A DNA stretch of 64,000 nucleotides from Mycobacterium sp. Aquia_213 (GTDB lineage Bacteria; Actinomycetota; Actinomycetes; Mycobacteriales; Mycobacteriaceae). Below are positions 34,909 to 46,462 of this stretch, piece after piece (position 1 is the first letter of the stretch; each line of letters starts with the position of its first letter). The position numbers and the translations under genes were made by a program. The DNA lies in contig NZ_CP113116.1 of NCBI RefSeq assembly GCF_026625985.1, forward strand, positions 3,410,001 through 3,474,000. The letters are read 5' to 3'. The notes under the pieces are model-generated. The model made no database searches and had not been told where the DNA came from. It worked only from the letters and a program-made list of their open reading frames with translations.

Positions 34909-36042
34909 TTAGTTCCGTCCGGCATGTTCCGCTACCGAGCGGTTTGATTCGGGTGCGTGATCGGTTGCTGCGGAAGGGTTTTCGCTCTGCTGCCCAATCC
35001 ATTCCAGCAGTTTTTGCAAACCGTCATCGAGCGTCCACTTCGGGCGCCAGTCCAGCGCTTCCTTGGCAGGCTCGATGTCGCAGCTCGCGGCCCGCACATC
35101 GCCGTCGCGGAATTTCGATACGACGACCGGTTCGGGGGCCCCGCAAACGGCGCTGATCGTTTGCGCCAGCTCATGAATCGTTGTTGGGGTGCCCGATCCG
35201 ATGTCCAGGCAACGTTGCTCGGCCGCGGGTTGCTGCACCGCCGCGAACAGGGCATCGATCACGTCGTCGATATATACGAAATCGCGCACGATCCGACCGT
35301 CTTCGTAAACCTCCAGCGAATGCTGCTCGCGCGCCAACCGTGCGAAGAGAGCAACAATTCCGGTATACGAATTGGTCAGCGACTGGCCCGGCCCGTAGAC
35401 GTTCTGCAGGCGCAGCACACTCACATTCGTGTCGTGTGCGGCGGTCCAGGCTGCCAACGTGTGCTCCTGGGCGAGCTTTGTCGCCGCGTAGACGTTGGTC
35501 GGCCGGGGCTCGGTTCGGCCCGCGCGGCTCGGAAGTGGCACCGCCGGTTCACCCGTGGGGCTTTGCGGATCCCAGATACCCGCGACCAGCTGCGCATGAC
35601 TGCGCGGCCGCGGATAGAAGATTTGGGCGCCGCACTGCCAAGCGCCCTCGCCGTAGACAGCCCGCGATGACGCCACGACAAGCTGATCGGGCACTAGTCC
35701 CGAGCGGCTCAAGGCATCAAGAAGCTGCGTGGTACCGACCACGTTGACCGAACCATGGCGGGTCGCCTCGGAGAGCGACTGTGCCGTTCCCGTCTCGGCC
35801 GCCAAATGGACGATCTGCGACGGACGGAACAACCGAAGCACCGCATCCCAGTCAGGTGCGTGGGTGACGTCGCCGGTTAATAACCGCACGGATGTCGGCA
35901 AATCGATCGCCTGACCTGGGGCGTGCACCTGCGGGTGCAGGACATCCATCACAGCGACGTCATAACCGGCTGTGACCAGGCGGCGCGACAACGCAGACCC
36001 GATGAATCCAGCTCCACCAGTGATAAGCACGGATTGTGACAA
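34909..36042 (-). CDS. Nucleotide-sugar epimerase/dehydratase (SDR)
   Basis: A 377-residue extended SDR. It has SVLITGGAGFIGSALSRRL, HLAAETGTAQSLSEATRHG, VVASSRAVYGEG as the catalytic Ser strand, and Y-x3-K in NVYAATKLAQEHTLA; RIVRDFVYIDDVIDAL and LDIGSGTPTTIHEL follow. It resembles UDP-glucose/dTDP-glucose-type 4-epimerases and 4,6-dehydratases of surface polysaccharide loci. The start is TTG at 36042, with GGGAG about 10 bases upstream. The C-terminal 30 residues are polar and not part of the fold. The sugar is unknown. Confidence 0.88.
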   Translation of the reverse strand: MSQSVLITGGAGFIGSALSRRLVTAGYDVAVMDVLHPQVHAPGQAIDLPTSVRLLTGDVTHAPDWDAVLRLFRPSQIVHLAAETGTAQSLSEATRHGSVNVVGTTQLLDALSRSGLVPDQLVVASSRAVYGEGAWQCGAQIFYPRPRSHAQLVAGIWDPQSPTGEPAVPLPSRAGRTEPRPTNVYAATKLAQEHTLAAWTAAHDTNVSVLRLQNVYGPGQSLTNSYTGIVALFARLAREQHSLEVYEDGRIVRDFVYIDDVIDALFAAVQQPAAEQRCLDIGSGTPTTIHELAQTISAVCGAPEPVVVSKFRDGDVRAASCDIEPAKEALDWRPKWTLDDGLQKLLEWIGQQSENPSAATDHAPESNRSVAEHAGRN

Positions 36043-36203
36043 GAGCTAACGTCTCCCGTTCGTCAATGGGTCCGGTCGATCATATCGAGGGACCGTCCGC
36101 CCACTGGCGGCATTCCGGATATACGCAGCAATTCCGATGTGGCCCACATCCCATGGCGACTATGGGTCTGCAGGACAACGTTTTTCGGCAGGCCGGCGAA
36201 TCG

Positions 36204-37205
36204 CTAGGCCCAGGTCCCCCGGCGCCGGTGTGCCATCGCGACAAACTCCATCATCGGCATCGCGATCGAGGGCCGCAGGAAGCGGTACAGGGCTCTCTTG
36301 GAAAGGGCGCGGAAATCCTCGAAGGCCGAGCGCAACTCATGTTCGTTCGCGCGATACGACTCGTAAATGCGATCGAGTGGGGCCCCGTCCAGCGGCTCGT
36401 CGTGCGCACTTGCGCAGAGCGTGTCGTGGACGGTGGAAATCCAGTCCGCGCCGCCGAGCCCTTTCACGCATCCCGAGTGTCGCTGGCGCCGGAGATCAGC
36501 AGAGAGGAACTCCTCGATTGCGGCCTCTTGCTGGGTGTTCAGCTCGACATCAAGTGTCGTGGAGATCCGTTTTATTTCCCGGCGCCAGTTGTCAAGGAAG
36601 TCGGCGTAGTCGACGAAAACGCGCGGCAGGTCGCGTGTGTATCGCTCTGCCAGCAGGCTGTATTTCAACCACAAGGCACCCGAGAGCTCCCGCGAAACTT
36701 GCCAGGTCGCGGCCACGGACGAGATCACCTCCATGGGATGGCGTACCGCGATTACGGCCGCAACCTCGAACCCGGTCCGCCGCGCGGCTTCGAACCAGAG
36801 GTGCGACAGCGTGGTTATTCGGGGCTCCTTGATCACCAGCAGCGGTGCGGTAGGCAGCCCGGTGAGATAGTCCTCGATCTGAGCGATGCAGGCAGCCTTC
36901 TCGTTGGCGTCAAGCACGTCGTCGTCCATCGAACGCAGTGACGGGTCGAACCAGGCGCTCTTGTGGCGATAGAGGATGGTTTCGTTGATGGCGATGGCTT
37001 TACGCGGTTCCCAATAGCCACGCGGATTGCCCGCGTCCGCGCCCAGCATCCCGGCGGGCAGCGCACCACCGGAGAGCGAAAGAACGCGCGTGATTGCCGA
37101 CGTTCCCGACCGTTGCGGCCCGAGCACGAACAGGACGACCCTGCGATATGCGCTCTTGGCCTGGCGCGCGTTCTCGGCCCGGCCGACCGTCGCCGTCACG
37201 AACAC
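36204..37205 (-). CDS. PAPS-dependent sulfotransferase family protein
   Basis: A 333-residue cytosolic sulfotransferase-like protein. The 5'-phosphosulfate loop is LGPQRSGTSAITRVL (about 30-44), and the 3'-phosphate site RHPMEVISS (about 153-161) contains the conserved Arg and Ser. GTG start at 37205. It lies at the right edge of the glycolipid block, 160 bases upstream of the epimerase on the same strand. Mycobacterial sulfotransferases of this group sulfate surface glycolipids (Stf enzymes); here a sulfated sugar on the MmpL-exported lipid is a reasonable prediction but is not shown. Confidence 0.88.
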   Translation of the reverse strand: MFVTATVGRAENARQAKSAYRRVVLFVLGPQRSGTSAITRVLSLSGGALPAGMLGADAGNPRGYWEPRKAIAINETILYRHKSAWFDPSLRSMDDDVLDANEKAACIAQIEDYLTGLPTAPLLVIKEPRITTLSHLWFEAARRTGFEVAAVIAVRHPMEVISSVAATWQVSRELSGALWLKYSLLAERYTRDLPRVFVDYADFLDNWRREIKRISTTLDVELNTQQEAAIEEFLSADLRRQRHSGCVKGLGGADWISTVHDTLCASAHDEPLDGAPLDRIYESYRANEHELRSAFEDFRALSKRALYRFLRPSIAMPMMEFVAMAHRRRGTWA

Positions 37206-37461
37206 GGCTCCAGGCGGGATACGGCGCGGATCACTGTCCTGTGCGCCGCGGCGCTACATCGGCTTCTACTCATCGCGCGGGTAATTGACGGGTTGGCAAG
37301 AAAATAAACATGGGCAGGTCGGTTGCGTATTTGGCTATGCGCACCGGAAAGCCTTTCGCTCGGCCCCTAACCTCGTGGTTCGTTGGCTGGCAACCGGGCG
37401 TTCACCACCGAGGGTTCGATGATGTTATCGCCGGAACCGGAATTTTGCAGGGAAACGCGCC

Positions 37462-38748
37462 TCAGCCGACGGCGGCGTCGGGCTCGCTGAACGGTGCCCC
37501 GAACTCGGTGACAGGCCGGAAACCGCGCTTGCGGGCCTTGCCGACACCCACCCGGAGCAGATTGCCCAGCGTGGCCACCCCGGAGTGATCCAGCACCAGG
37601 AACGGCGACAACAGCCGGTTGTGCACGAACGCGAATGCCAGCCCCGACGCGGGGTCGGCCCAGCCGAACGACCCGCCCATCCCGACGTGCCCGAAGCCCG
37701 GCATCACATTGCCGAACGGGACGCTGTGATAACCCAGGTGGAATGACAAGGGCACCATGATGTTTCGGTCCCGTTTCAGGCTGCGCCGCCCGGTCAGCCC
37801 GGCGACGATCTCCGGCGACAAGAACCTGGTGCCGTCGATCTCACCGCCGTTGGCGATGGCGCCGTACATCCGCGCCAGCCCGCGAGCCGTCGCCACCCCG
37901 TTCGCTGCCGGCATCTCGGCGTCCAGCAGTGGAATATCGCCCTGTACGGCAGCCATGACGCCGCGGAAGTACAACGAACGGAATCCGGGAGACAGTTGGG
38001 TGGCGACCTTGGTTGCCACCGAGCCGACTACCGGGTTACCGATGATGCTCTGCGGCATGATGATCTCGGCTACGCGCGTGGGGGACCCGGCGGGCGGCCG
38101 GCCCAGGTGCATGCCGTCCGTGCCCAGTGGCTCGGCCAGCTCCTCACGAATCAGCTGTCGCATGCCTTTGCCGGTTACTGCCCGGGCCAGGCCGGACATC
38201 AGCCAGCCGAAGGTCAGCGCGTGGTAGGCCGGTTTGCCCAGCAGGCGACCGGGCGGAGCCGCGGCCAGGCGCTGTTCCATCACGAGGTGATCCAGCAAGT
38301 CTTCCTGGGTCGCGCCCCGCAAGCCCGACAGTCCGGCCCGGTGCCTCATCACCTCGCGCACGGTGAGAGTCGATTTCCCGTTGGCCCCGAACTCCGGCCA
38401 GTACTCGGCAACGGGGGCTTCGTAGTCGATCAGCCCCCGATCGGCGAGCCGGTGGATAACCGTCGCGGCCATGCCCTTGGTCGCGGAGAACACCATCGGC
38501 GCCCGGTCTGCCGTCCAGGGCACCTGGCCCGCCCGGTCCGACCAGCCCGTCCACACGTCGACAACCGGTTGGCCATCGAGGTAGACCGCCAGCGCTCCAC
38601 CGCCGAAGCGGCGGCCGGGGAACAGGCTCGAAAAACCGCGTACAACGCAAGAGAAGTTTGGGTCCACCGCACCGAACACACGATGACCTGCGTCAGGGAC
38701 ATCGTGGGAGGGGTTCGTGCGGCGAGCGACCCCGTTGTCTACCGTCAC
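37462..38748 (-). CDS. lipL: Serine esterase/beta-lactamase family protein LipL
   Basis: A 428-residue class C beta-lactamase-fold esterase, as long as M. tuberculosis LipL (Rv1497). The catalytic S-x-x-K is in FSATKGMAA (about residues 88-91), the Tyr of Y-x-N-like motif falls in KPAYHALTFGWL, and GHVGMGGSFGWADP near the end is the HxG-type motif. It hydrolyses short-chain esters in the family. It follows meaB on the same strand by 60 bases, as in M. tuberculosis, and marks the start of conserved chromosome after the variable block. Confidence 0.92.
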   Translation of the reverse strand: MTVDNGVARRTNPSHDVPDAGHRVFGAVDPNFSCVVRGFSSLFPGRRFGGGALAVYLDGQPVVDVWTGWSDRAGQVPWTADRAPMVFSATKGMAATVIHRLADRGLIDYEAPVAEYWPEFGANGKSTLTVREVMRHRAGLSGLRGATQEDLLDHLVMEQRLAAAPPGRLLGKPAYHALTFGWLMSGLARAVTGKGMRQLIREELAEPLGTDGMHLGRPPAGSPTRVAEIIMPQSIIGNPVVGSVATKVATQLSPGFRSLYFRGVMAAVQGDIPLLDAEMPAANGVATARGLARMYGAIANGGEIDGTRFLSPEIVAGLTGRRSLKRDRNIMVPLSFHLGYHSVPFGNVMPGFGHVGMGGSFGWADPASGLAFAFVHNRLLSPFLVLDHSGVATLGNLLRVGVGKARKRGFRPVTEFGAPFSEPDAAVG

Positions 38749-38811
38749 GAATTCAAATTTACTTGCATTTCACAGTGCCCAAGTGCAGAACTTCAATAAT
38801 TGACCAGACCG

Positions 38812-39801
38812 TTAGCGAGACGCAGCGTCTAGTATTTGCTGGGCCGCCATCGCGGGTGTCAGCTCGCCCGCTTTGACTTGCCGCTCCAGGTCGGCGCGCA
38901 TCTTGCGCACCGCCGGGTTGGACAGCACCCGGTCCAGGACCGTGTCCCGGACCATCTGCCAGGTCCAGTCGACCTGCTGCGCGCGTCGTCGGGCTTCGAA
39001 CTCTCCGGCCTCAGTGAGCACCTCACGGTGCCGCTCGACGGTGTCCCACATCTCGGTCAGACCACTCCCCTCCATCGCGCTCATCGTGAGAACCGGTGGT
39101 CGCCATAGGGTTTCGCGCGGGTAGATCAGCCTGATCGCCGACGAGAGCTCCCGGGCGGCTTTGCGCACCTCGGCCAGGTGCTCGCCGTCGGCCTTGTTGA
39201 CCACGACGATGTCGGCCAGCTCGAGCACGCCCTTTTTGATGCCCTGTAGCTGGTCCCCGGCGCGGGCCAGGGTCAGCAGCAGGAAGGTGTCGACCATGTT
39301 GGCCACGGCCACCTCGGACTGGCCGACACCGACGGTTTCGATCAGGATCACGTCGAAACCAGCGGCCTCAAGGAGGACGACGGTCTCCCGGGTGGCCTTT
39401 GCTACGCCGCCCAGGGTGCCCGACGTCGGCGATGGCCGGATGTAGGCGTCGGGGTGCGCCGCCAGCCGCGACATCCGGGTCTTATCGCCGAGGATGGAGC
39501 CGCCGGTCCGCGTCGACGAAGGGTCGACCGCCAGGACCGCCACCCGATGGCCGCGGTCGATCAGATGCATGCCCAGCGACTCGATGGTGGTGGACTTTCC
39601 AACCCCGGGGACCCCGGTGATGCCCACGCGATGGGCGTTTCCGGAGTCGGGCAGCAAATCCAGCAGCAACTGCTGCGCGCGCTCGCGATGGTCGGCGCGG
39701 GTGGACTCCAGCATCGTGATAGCCCGTGGCAGCGCCGCACGATCGCCGCCGCGAATAGCTTTGGCCAGTTTGTCGACGGTGTCTTTGCCCTCGGATGTCA
39801 T
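38812..39801 (-). CDS. meaB: Methylmalonyl-CoA mutase GTPase chaperone MeaB
   Basis: A 329-residue G3E-family GTPase that loads cobalamin into methylmalonyl-CoA mutase and protects it from inactivation. Walker A is GVPGVGKST, then VLAVDPSSTRTGGSILGDKTRM, the switch ETVGVGQSE and the base-specific NKAD. The frame is open to 39879, but the ATG at 39801 gives a length and N-terminus (DTVDKLAKAIRGGDR) like Rv1496. The mazEF4 toxin-antitoxin pair that stands between mutB and meaB in M. tuberculosis is absent: only 170 bases separate the genes. Confidence 0.96.
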   Translation of the reverse strand: MTSEGKDTVDKLAKAIRGGDRAALPRAITMLESTRADHRERAQQLLLDLLPDSGNAHRVGITGVPGVGKSTTIESLGMHLIDRGHRVAVLAVDPSSTRTGGSILGDKTRMSRLAAHPDAYIRPSPTSGTLGGVAKATRETVVLLEAAGFDVILIETVGVGQSEVAVANMVDTFLLLTLARAGDQLQGIKKGVLELADIVVVNKADGEHLAEVRKAARELSSAIRLIYPRETLWRPPVLTMSAMEGSGLTEMWDTVERHREVLTEAGEFEARRRAQQVDWTWQMVRDTVLDRVLSNPAVRKMRADLERQVKAGELTPAMAAQQILDAASR

Positions 39802-39973
39802 CGGGCCCGCCAGCGAACGGCGGGATACGACGTTGTGCCCGCCTCCGAGCGACAATTCGGGCGCGAAGGTCCGCGGCACTCAGCGCTCCCGCCAAGTAGT
39901 CGCTCAGAGGCGGGCAAAATCGGTGTCCTCGGCGCGAAGACCAGTGTGGCTGGTGTGACCATTGCGATCCGAC

Positions 39974-42226
<2,253 letters not shown>

Positions 42227-42230
42227 CGTG

Positions 42231-44102
42231 TTACGCCCCCAACCGAGTGAGCAGATCCGAAAGGGCTTCGATCGCATTGATTTTGGCTGTCAGGTATTCG
42301 TCGGGCCGGTGCTCCGGATCGGTATCGGCGATCGCTTTTTCCGGTCCGGCCAAGTAGACCCGCGATACGCCGGCGTTGCGCGCCGCGTCGACGATTGCGG
42401 CCACCTCGGTTCCGTAGCGCTTGTCGGTGCCGCAGATCACCGCCACGGCAGGCGATCCCGCATCGGACACCGCCGCGGCGATCCCGTCGGCGTCGAGCGT
42501 TCCCGGGTTGACGGCCTCGATGCCGCCCGACGCCAGCAGGTTCGCCGCGAACGTGGTGCGGATGTTGTGCTCGGCCAGCGGGCCCAGCGGAAGCAACAGC
42601 GCCTTGGGGCGGGAATCGGTGCGCGCCAGGAAGGCATCCGAGCGATCACGCAGCGCCTCGAATCCCGCGGCGTAGCGCTGCAAGTTCCCGACATCGGGCT
42701 GGCCGATCGAATCGCTTTGCGGCAGTGCAGGTTCGGCTAGATTCGGAAATTCGTTGACGCCGGTGATCGCAGTGCGGCGATGCGCGATGTCGTCGGCACG
42801 TCGTGCGGCAGTATCGGCGATCGCCTCGGCGATGTAGTCACGCGCGTTGACGAATCCGCCGCGGCCCTCGATGGCCTGAAAATGCTCCCAGGCGCCCTCG
42901 GCAAGCCGTTTCGTGAGGTCTTCGACGAACCACGATCCGCCGGCGGGGTCCAGCACCCGGCCGACGTGCGACTCCTCCAACAACAGCAGCTGGGTGTTGC
43001 GGGCGATCCGGCGCGCGAAGCTTCGCGCCGTGCCGGGAAACCCGCCCGGGATCGCGATGTCGAACGGGAAGACCAGCACGGTGTCGGCACCGCCAACGCC
43101 GGCGCCGAAGGCGGCCAGTGTGCTGCGCAGCATGTTCACCCACGGATCGCGCTGGGTCATCATCGGCAGCGACGTCTCGGCGTGCACGATCGCCCCGCCG
43201 GCGTCGGGCTCTCCAACGACATCCGCTACCCGCGCCCACAGTTGGCGCACGGCACGCATTTTGGCGATCGTCAGGAACTGGTCATCGTCGGCGGCCAGCC
43301 GGAAACTGATCTGGCCCAGCGCCCGGCGGACCGGGATCCCCGACTCGGTGAGCACCCGCAGATACGCGACCGCGGCCGCGATGCCGCCGGCCAGCTCCCA
43401 CGTCGCGTTGGCGCCAAGGTTGTGGAACGCGGGTCCGTCGACGGTGATGGCCCGCACGCCGCGATCGTCGGTCACCCGCGACGCGACCGCGACGACGTCG
43501 TCGATCGTCGGCGCGGGACGCTCGCTCAGTGCCGCGGTCAACGGGTCGGCGCCCAGGTCTATCGACAAGGTGGCGCGCTGGTCGGATTCGACCTCGGCGA
43601 CCAGAGCCAGCATCGCGTCGGCCGCCGCCGCATAGTCGGCGCCGGCCTCCAGGATGATCGGCGCCATGCTCAGGTAGACACCCGCGAGCAGCCCCTCAAG
43701 CTCCTGCGGTGCGACGCCGTCCGCCCCCACTCGGAGCAGCAGCGCGCTGACCCCGTCGCCGAGCGCCCCCAGCACGGCCGCGTTGGTTTCAGCGGCGGTG
43801 GCTCCCGCGGACGGGAACGCCTCGAGGACCTTCCAGCCGGACTTAACGTCGCGGAAGGGGTCGGAGCCGCGCAGGTAGGGCCACTCGCCGGGCAGTGACG
43901 GCTCGGGCAGCTCGTCGAACGCGGTGTAGAGCGGGCGAACCGCGAACCCGTCGTAGGTCGGTGTGTCCAGCAGCTGCTCGGGTTGTTCGCCCAACTCGGC
44001 GGGTTCCTTGCGGGTGCTCTTGGCAAGCACACCGGCAACCGCGGTGCGCCAGCGCTCGCGGACCTGTTCCAGGCCGGCGAGCTCGGGTACATCAATGGAC
44101 AC
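42231..44102 (-). CDS. mutA: Methylmalonyl-CoA mutase small subunit
   Basis: A 623-residue non-catalytic partner of MutB. It keeps the barrel (for example GPAFHNLGANATWELAG and RIARNTQLLLLEESHVG) but at the place of the B12 motif it reads GTDKRYGTE, lacking the D-x-H-x-x-G His, as is normal for the small subunit. GTG start at 44102. It forms an operon with mutB (gap of 4 bases) and probably meaB and lipL. A 190-base divergent region separates it from the TVP38 gene. Confidence 0.96.
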   Translation of the reverse strand: MSIDVPELAGLEQVRERWRTAVAGVLAKSTRKEPAELGEQPEQLLDTPTYDGFAVRPLYTAFDELPEPSLPGEWPYLRGSDPFRDVKSGWKVLEAFPSAGATAAETNAAVLGALGDGVSALLLRVGADGVAPQELEGLLAGVYLSMAPIILEAGADYAAAADAMLALVAEVESDQRATLSIDLGADPLTAALSERPAPTIDDVVAVASRVTDDRGVRAITVDGPAFHNLGANATWELAGGIAAAVAYLRVLTESGIPVRRALGQISFRLAADDDQFLTIAKMRAVRQLWARVADVVGEPDAGGAIVHAETSLPMMTQRDPWVNMLRSTLAAFGAGVGGADTVLVFPFDIAIPGGFPGTARSFARRIARNTQLLLLEESHVGRVLDPAGGSWFVEDLTKRLAEGAWEHFQAIEGRGGFVNARDYIAEAIADTAARRADDIAHRRTAITGVNEFPNLAEPALPQSDSIGQPDVGNLQRYAAGFEALRDRSDAFLARTDSRPKALLLPLGPLAEHNIRTTFAANLLASGGIEAVNPGTLDADGIAAAVSDAGSPAVAVICGTDKRYGTEVAAIVDAARNAGVSRVYLAGPEKAIADTDPEHRPDEYLTAKINAIEALSDLLTRLGA

Positions 44103-44292
44103 CGACTGCTCCTGTTTTCGCAGCTATTGGCAACGTTGCTTGAGGTTGGCGAGCAACACTCGACTTGCTAATCAGGCTAAATGATTGCCTCCGTCGCAAA
44201 AAACCGCGGGTGACGGGATCGGGCCAGGGTATGCGCGAAACACCAGGCTCGGGATACAAGTTATTCATTTCCTGCCCGTAACGTGGAGTGAC

Positions 44293-45051
44293 GTGACGGG
44301 TCCCGCCACCACAAAAACAGCCAGCATGCTGCGCAGTCTCTCGCGCGCGCTGGGCGCGAGCGTGCGCCAGCTGTCCCGGCCGCGCGCCATCGCGGCAGTG
44401 GTCGGTATCACAGTCTTGGTCGTCGTGGCGCTGTGGGTTCCGCTGCCCGGCGCGCTGCAACTGCGCGATTGGGCCCAATCGCTGGGGCCGTGGTTCCCGT
44501 TGGCATTTCTGGTGGCGCACATCGTCGTCACGGTGGTGCCGGTTCCCCGCACGGCGTTCACCCTGGCCGCGGGGCTGCTGTTCGGTCCGGCCCTGGGTGT
44601 GCTGATCGCGGTGGTCGCCAGCACGGCGAGCGCGGTGCTGGCCCTGGTCTTGGTCCGCGCCGCGGGATGGCGGCTGGGCCGGCTGGTTCGCTATCGCGCG
44701 ATCCAACGAGCTGACCAGCGCCTGCGCGAGCGGGGCTGGGTGTCGGTCTTGTCGCTGCGACTGATTCCGGTGCTGCCGTTCTCCGTGGTAAACTATGCGG
44801 CCGCCGCGTCCGCCGTCGGCATCCTGCCTTACACGCTGGCCACGCTGGCCGGCCTGCTGCCCGGGACCGCCGCGGTCGTTTTCCTCGGCGACGCGCTGGC
44901 CGGTCACCCCAGCCCGCTGCTGTTCCTCGTGTCGTTGGTCACCAGCGCTCTCGGGCTGACGGGGCTGTTTCTCGAAATACGTCATTACCGCCGGCATCAC
45001 CACGCGCGGCATCCCGAGGAGCCTGCCTCCGAGCCGGTCATTTTTAGCTAA
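44293..45051 (+). CDS. TVP38/TMEM64 (SNARE-associated/DedA-like) membrane protein
   Basis: A 252-residue protein with about six membrane segments, the length of Rv1491c when the GTG at 44293 is used; the frame is open further upstream. The VTT-domain core is VVPVPRTAFTLAAGLLFGPALG and, near residue 165, LRLIPVLPFSVVNYAAAAS, containing the re-entrant proline motifs. Proteins of this superfamily are linked to phospholipid and polyprenyl-phosphate movement in membranes. Its place divergent from mutA matches M. tuberculosis. Confidence 0.92.
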   Translation: MTGPATTKTASMLRSLSRALGASVRQLSRPRAIAAVVGITVLVVVALWVPLPGALQLRDWAQSLGPWFPLAFLVAHIVVTVVPVPRTAFTLAAGLLFGPALGVLIAVVASTASAVLALVLVRAAGWRLGRLVRYRAIQRADQRLRERGWVSVLSLRLIPVLPFSVVNYAAAASAVGILPYTLATLAGLLPGTAAVVFLGDALAGHPSPLLFLVSLVTSALGLTGLFLEIRHYRRHHHARHPEEPASEPVIFS

Positions 45052-45100
45052 CTGCGCCGCACTGTTGAGTGCGCCGCTAGTTGCCTGAAAGATCTACTCA

Positions 45101-46099
45101 ATGGAGCGGGTCTACGCGCAGCAGCTTGCGAGCTTCGGCCTGCAGCCGTCGCGGGCCGGCCTGCTGATGCTTCTGCTCGGCGCCCTCGCCTCGGTGGCCG
45201 TCGCGGTCTTGTCCTTCCTGCTCGACCGAATCAAGCTGAATCGCGTTCCGTCCGGCGGCGTCCTGGCCGCACCGGTCGTCCTTCACCCACCGGCACCGCG
45301 GGAACGGGCGCATACCTCGTGGCTGACGATCGGCGCGGCGTTCGCCGCTGTCGTGTGTATGGCTGCCATCTGGCTGACGCCCAAGAATGTCGAGTACACC
45401 CAGGAACCATCGCAGCCCGACCTGACGCCGATTGCCTTGCCCGCGTCCGCTGCCGTGGGCCCGGGTGCGGGCATCTACGTCGAATACCCCGACGGTTCCG
45501 GCGGAATGGGTTGTACGGCTGGGTTTTTGGTGCGGACCAGCGCCGGAGTGGCCGGTGTACTGACGGCCGGCCACTGCAATCGGTCGCGCAAACTAAGCAA
45601 GGTGGTGATGAACCTCGGCGGGGTCCTGCCGTACGCAACGCTGGGCACGTTCATCCAGACCGTCAACGAGGGGGTTCACAACGAGCAGCACGACATCGGC
45701 CTGATTCTGCTCGACGGCGACAAAGTCCCGCAGAGTCCGGCCGTCGCTGCCACGTTGCCGATCACGGGGGTCACCACCGCCCTGTCGATCGGACAGGAGC
45801 TGTGCAAGTTCGGCATGAGCAGTGGTGAGGCCCAATGCGGGGCGATCTTCGACATCACCGACAGCAAGGTGTCGTTCGCGGCGGGCGGCCAATGCGGCGA
45901 TTCCGGCGGCCCGGTGTATCTCATCCAAAACGACGGCACCGCCGCCGCGGTCGGCATCGACATCCGGGGCAGCAATCCCGCCAATCCCACCGCGGGATGC
46001 CTGGCCCCGGCTAGATTCTCGGTTGCCGAGCTTGTGCAGCCGTGGCTGGACAAATGGCACCTGACCGTCGTGACCGCACAACAACCCGGACCGCGCTGA
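45101..46099 (+). CDS. Membrane-anchored trypsin-like serine protease
   Basis: A 332-residue protein. Helices at about 19-41 and 75-93 anchor it; the rest lies outside. The S1 protease triad is visible: His in GVLTAGHC (about 158), Asp in QHDIGLILLDGD (about 196), and Ser in GGQCGDSGGPVYL (about 271). Paired Cys (GCTAG with AGHC, and ELCKFG/AQCGAI, QCGDSG/AGCLAP) suggest disulfides outside the cytoplasm. The catalytic set is complete. I do not know a counterpart at this place in M. tuberculosis. The substrate is unknown. Confidence 0.88.
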   Translation: MERVYAQQLASFGLQPSRAGLLMLLLGALASVAVAVLSFLLDRIKLNRVPSGGVLAAPVVLHPPAPRERAHTSWLTIGAAFAAVVCMAAIWLTPKNVEYTQEPSQPDLTPIALPASAAVGPGAGIYVEYPDGSGGMGCTAGFLVRTSAGVAGVLTAGHCNRSRKLSKVVMNLGGVLPYATLGTFIQTVNEGVHNEQHDIGLILLDGDKVPQSPAVAATLPITGVTTALSIGQELCKFGMSSGEAQCGAIFDITDSKVSFAAGGQCGDSGGPVYLIQNDGTAAAVGIDIRGSNPANPTAGCLAPARFSVAELVQPWLDKWHLTVVTAQQPGPR

Positions 46100-46148
46100 C
46101 GGCCGGCGCACTACCGCCCTCAATACGACGAGCAACGTGGGGACCGAC

Positions 46149-46433
46149 ATGACCTCCGACAACACTCACACCGGCGCGCCCGGACGGCGCTTTTCCACTG
46201 CGGCGCTGGTCGCTGCCGGGCTGGTTGGCCTGATCGTCGGCGCGATCGCCGCGTTCGCGATCACAGGGTTGGTCTTCACCATCCGGGTGCAGCTGCCGCC
46301 GCCGCCTTATCCGCCGCCGTTCTCGTCAACATCGGCGCCGGCATATCCCGCGCCGCCTGCCGCTCCGGCCAGCGTCGCGCCGGCGCCGGCACCGAGCGCC
46401 GTGCCTGTGCCGCCGTTACCGCCGGGACCCTAA
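46149..46433 (+). CDS. Small proline-rich membrane protein
   Basis: A 94-residue protein with one membrane helix (about residues 15-45, ALVAAGLVGLIVGAIAAFAI) and a low-complexity Pro/Ala tail of about 45 residues (PPPPYPPPF, then Ala-Pro repeats), presumably reaching through the cell wall. An ATG at 46149 is preferred over the one 12 bases upstream (46137), which would add four residues. It follows the protease by 50 bases, so they may be an operon. No family or function can be named. Confidence 0.7.
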   Translation: MTSDNTHTGAPGRRFSTAALVAAGLVGLIVGAIAAFAITGLVFTIRVQLPPPPYPPPFSSTSAPAYPAPPAAPASVAPAPAPSAVPVPPLPPGP

Positions 46434-46462
46434 GCAGCACAAGCACATTCGCGATAGCCGGA

